Of a DNA stretch of 64,000 nt, positions 60,784 to 64,000 are shown in pieces. The notes under the pieces are model-generated. The model was not told the DNA's origin. It saw only the letters and a list, made by a program, of their open reading frames with translations, and searched no databases. This DNA is from Pithys albifrons albifrons. Its lineage: Eukaryota; Chordata; Aves; Passeriformes; Thamnophilidae. Every line of letters begins with the position of its first letter. The first letter of the stretch is position 1. The stretch is from contig NC_092471.1 of assembly GCF_047495875.1 (NCBI RefSeq), positions 4,857,001 to 4,921,000 of the forward strand. The letters run 5' to 3'. Both the position numbers and the translations under genes were made by a program.

Positions 60784-62887
60784 CCTCCTATTTCTTCCCC
60801 TTGGAGGCCTGTATCAAACACAGCACTGTTGGCAGCTGTGTAGGTAATGACCTCACGTAACAGCAAATATATCAGCACAATGCAATTAGAGCTTTTTCCT
60901 CATTGTATTTATGGCAACTCTTTCCCACAAACTTAAGTTTCTAGAGTACACATTTACAGAGAGAATGGCATTATATGAGAAAAGAGAAGGTTCTCTCTTA
61001 TGAACATTCACACTACGATCAAACCTCTGTAAGAGTTGATCCCAACTCTCAGTGACCCTCTGGTTTGTTCACTCAGCTGGGACATTCCCATCCCCTCCCC
61101 TCGTGCATCAACTCTGTTTAAGGTGAACACAACCCAGTGTCTTCTGTAGTTCTGAAAAAGAAGCATGTTTAAAGCAGCAAAAGTGAAATATCTTATTTAA
61201 TAACTGCAGTATTACAAGACGTACCTGCTTAGACATCAACAAAATTTTCAGATGTAATGATGTGCCTTTCCAAAGCAAGATACATTGTATAACCAAAAAC
61301 CTAGAGCAATTTGCAGACATAATGGCACAAATCCAGACTGACATGAATATTTCAGTACAGTAAATAAATAAGCAAATTAAATATGACTTCTATCAATTTA
61401 TTCAATTTATCAATGTTTTAGTCATTAGTGCTCACTCCCTGTCAAGCACAATAATAATGTCAATGCTAACATTCAGATTAGAGCCAATTATCCTGGTCCT
61501 ATAGTGGCTACTGGAAAACACATACTAAGAAAATTATTAAAATATATGGTTCTATCAGCTCTCTATTGAAATGCAGAGAGAATAATTTACAGATGAAAGA
61601 CACGTAAACTGACATTCCATTGTCTGAAAAGCAAACCTTCAATAGATTCATTATAATATAGATATTAACTGAGTAACACCACTCTTGTATTTCAGTCTGG
61701 TTCTTTAATACAATGCTACAACACTCAGCTCCTCCAAGACAGCTGTGCTACCTGTCTAACTCTTGCACTTTGGTACTTCAATCACAGCCAATTGGGTTAG
61801 TAAAGCAACCACTGCAGATAACACAGAAAAGGACTCTGGAATGGAGTAGAACTGAATTCTGCCACAAAAACATATATTCTCATTGGTTTTGTACTCTATT
61901 TTTCACCTCAGCAATATATTTCTTTTATCAGTGTCACAGTACCTTTAAAATTTGGGCTTGGGCATTTTCCAAGGAGGTAGAATATGTGACTGTGTGTGCC
62001 CCAAACTGATTTAACACTTAACCTCCATCTCTCCTCCTGGGAATTTGTTCTAACTGGCACCTTGGAAGATTGAGCACTGGTTTAGCTGGTACAATGCACA
62101 AGGCAGTGAGCACCACCAGGATTTGCTGACTCCTTTCAAGATCTGCTATTCTTGGGAGCTGGCAGCTGTAAGGATGTGAAAGAAAACTAAAGGTGAAATT
62201 ACACCATTATTCTGGTATTGCTGGTGCCTTCTTGCAGCACTGGAAGTCTGACAAAGACACAGCAGAAACTGGAGAGAAGCACAATGTGAGGCAAAGAGGC
62301 AGCATGAAAAGACCAGGGAGAGTGAAAAGGCAGTCAGACACTGGGTATGGAGAGATTAAAACAGAAAAAAAGAAAATAAAAGGAAAAGAAACACTGTCCA
62401 GAGAAAGAGAAAAAGCAGCTTTAATTACCAAGAGAACTTGGCAACTGTGGAACTTGGCAATCACTTAAGACCCATCTGGAGCCACCACCATCTACCCCTG
62501 CATTCTGAAAGCAAAGCACAGCATAGCCTTCCATGGGATATGGAAAAACATCAGATGTGTCCCGGCCCTGCAATAATCCCTAGCTGTCAAAAAAATCTTA
62601 ATCCAAATTTATACAGTCACCTGGAATAACATACTATTTTACAGAAGCTCCAGCTGTTGTTTGGAAGATGTTCAGGCACACCAGTGTGGCACTGCCACCA
62701 AGCCAGGCAGTGTAGGAGGTGCATAGCTCAGCTAACCTGCCACAGTGCTCCCCAAACTGGAAGCCACCTACAGCTTCAGGCTCTGGTCACTTGGGCTGCC
62801 TTAGGTCTCTCATCAAAGGATGTCCAGGTGGTGAAGGTAATTCTTCTGTGGCAGATGGCAAGCACCAAAGTTCTGGAAAGCAAAAGA
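60784..62887. other. No recognisable gene
   Basis: AT-rich with a purine-rich run at 62270-62430 that keeps the plus frame open with Lys/Arg/Glu codons. No domain was recognised. Confidence 0.5.
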
Positions 62888-63272
62888 ATTTGGGATTGTT
62901 CAGCCTTGAGAAGGGAAAGCTCTGGAGTTACCTTATTGCAGCTGTTCAGTACCTGAAGGGACTACAGGAGAGCTGGAAAGGGACTTTAACAAGGGCACGG
63001 AGTGATAGAACAAGAGGGAACGGCTTCCCACTGACAGAGAGCAGTTAGATTGGATGTTAGGAAGAAATTCTTTACTGTGAGGCTGGTGAGGTACTTTCAC
63101 AGGTTGCCTAGAGAAGCTGCCCCATCCCTGGCAGTGTCCAAGGCCAGGTTGGACAGGGTTTGGAGCAACCTGGGATAGTGGAAGGTGTCCCTGCCCATGG
63201 CAGGGGTGGTGGAACGAGATGAGCTTTAATGCCCCTTCCAACCCAAACCATTTATGATTCTGTGATTTCATG
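62888..63272 (+). mobile_element. CR1 3' fragment including end of ORF2
   Basis: The fragment begins at the ORF2 C-terminal region (TGGGATTGTTCAGCCTTGAG, matching the conserved LFSLEKRRL block). It continues through AGATTGGATGTTAGGAAG and TTCTTTACTGTGAG, then the CCAAGGCCAGGTTGGAC and GTGTCCCTGCCCATGGCAG blocks, and ends in decayed octamers near 63270. The reading frame is broken, so this is a dead 5'-truncated copy. Confidence 0.93.
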
Positions 63273-64000
63273 CGTACATGTTTTGATTGTTTCTTACCAA
63301 CTCCATGCAAAAATACTGGCTGCTGCAAATTCCTCTCCTGAGCATCCCTGCCCAATGGGAAAATGTGCTGCAGGAATCCACGTTGTTCCTGAAGCATTTG
63401 TGCATCTGGGCCTTTCTGTCAGGAAATTCCATGGAAATTGGCATGTGCCATAAGCTTATCTAAAACACAGATTTTAGGGAAAAAACACAGTCTGATTCTT
63501 TTGTGCAAGCTGACGACAATGTCAGTGTTCCTTAATGTATTATATTAGGAAGAATTTCAGTCTGAAACATTCACATTATCAGATAGATGAGCTTAAAAAC
63601 AACCTTGAAGAATAATCACAAGTTTTATTTTTCTTGTGTTGTCTGATCACTAAAAAGCATCTTTAAAAATTTATCTCATAGTGCTGAGATGAAGAAAACA
63701 TGCCTTCAGTGATATTTGATTGCTCCTTGGCAGATAATTATTTCTTCAAACAAAATAAAGCAAATTTCCTTTTCAATCCTTTGCTGCCATCTGTTGGCAA
63801 AGAGATGATGATGGTAAGAGGCACTTTGTACACAAAAATAACAAAAAAATGAAATGCCTGTCTACATCACATCAAATGCATAATTATATGTGATTATATA
63901 ATAATTGGGTCTACTGTATTTTTGCTCTTGCTGCAACCTTAGGTTACAAAAAGGGTGAGATAGTGTTGAAACTTAACATTCCCAAATCCTAGAATGGTTA
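63273..64000. other. No recognisable gene
   Basis: Single-copy-like AT-rich DNA beyond the last CR1 fragment. Nothing identifiable. Confidence 0.5.

Noticed and set aside
60474..60878. Minus-strand 134-codon Cys/Leu/Ser/Pro repeat protein
   Set aside because: Generated by the octanucleotide array; no evidence of translation.
62933..63397. 154-codon minus-strand frame
   Set aside because: It is the antisense of the CR1 3' fragment.

Overview
The window reads as nuclear DNA from a bird, probably a songbird. The strongest evidence is a nearly complete CR1 non-LTR retrotransposon (15716-19447). It carries the ATTCTATG octamer tail and terminal stem-loop of avian CR1, and three further CR1 3' fragments lie elsewhere in the window. 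Two decayed solo-LTR-like repeats of kinds common in bird genomes agree with this. The songbird placement rests only on recall of those LTR families and is weaker than the call of bird. Most of the DNA is AT-rich, with short GC-rich islands and many A/C-rich tracts.

I found no host protein-coding gene that I can name and no RNA gene. The window looks like intergenic or deep intronic DNA. The only long open frames are the two CR1 genes. ORF1 (15717-16496) is 5'-truncated and keeps an SGNH-type esterase domain. ORF2 (16568-19354) is a complete endonuclease-reverse transcriptase with its catalytic motifs present. In the living element ORF1 would supply a companion protein to the RNA particle, and ORF2 would nick the target and copy the RNA, using the 3' hairpin and octamers as its recognition end. 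Here the 5' end is missing, so the copy has probably lost its own promoter.

Layout. 1-15677 is AT-rich single-copy-like DNA with a GC-richer patch near 3.3-3.8 kb, a (CA)15 microsatellite, a CpG-dense patch at 6.1-6.36 kb and a smaller GC patch near 12.9 kb. 15678-19447 holds a 13-bp AT triplet repeat abutting the CR1 element. 19448-41192 is mainly unannotatable, with a small 18-bp tandem repeat, several A/C-rich tracts and a CR1 3' fragment at 28.0-28.2 kb. 41193-41811 is an LTR-like repeat with a 33-bp unit present three times. 41812-53689 includes a (CTAT)n array at 45.4 kb and a small reverse-strand CR1 fragment at 46.8 kb. 53690-54152 is a reverse-strand LTR. 54153-64000 includes a 31-unit octanucleotide array at 60.5-60.8 kb and a CR1 3' fragment at 62.9-63.3 kb.

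The hunt gave no defensible new system. The items most worth checking are an unusually intact CR1 with one odd esterase-motif change, a coding-like terminal-exon candidate at 44881-45074 (-), two short signal-peptide-like open frames on the minus strand, a splice-bounded open segment at 35607-35739 (+), two sites shaped like recursive splice sites, and the block structure of the 60.5 kb array.
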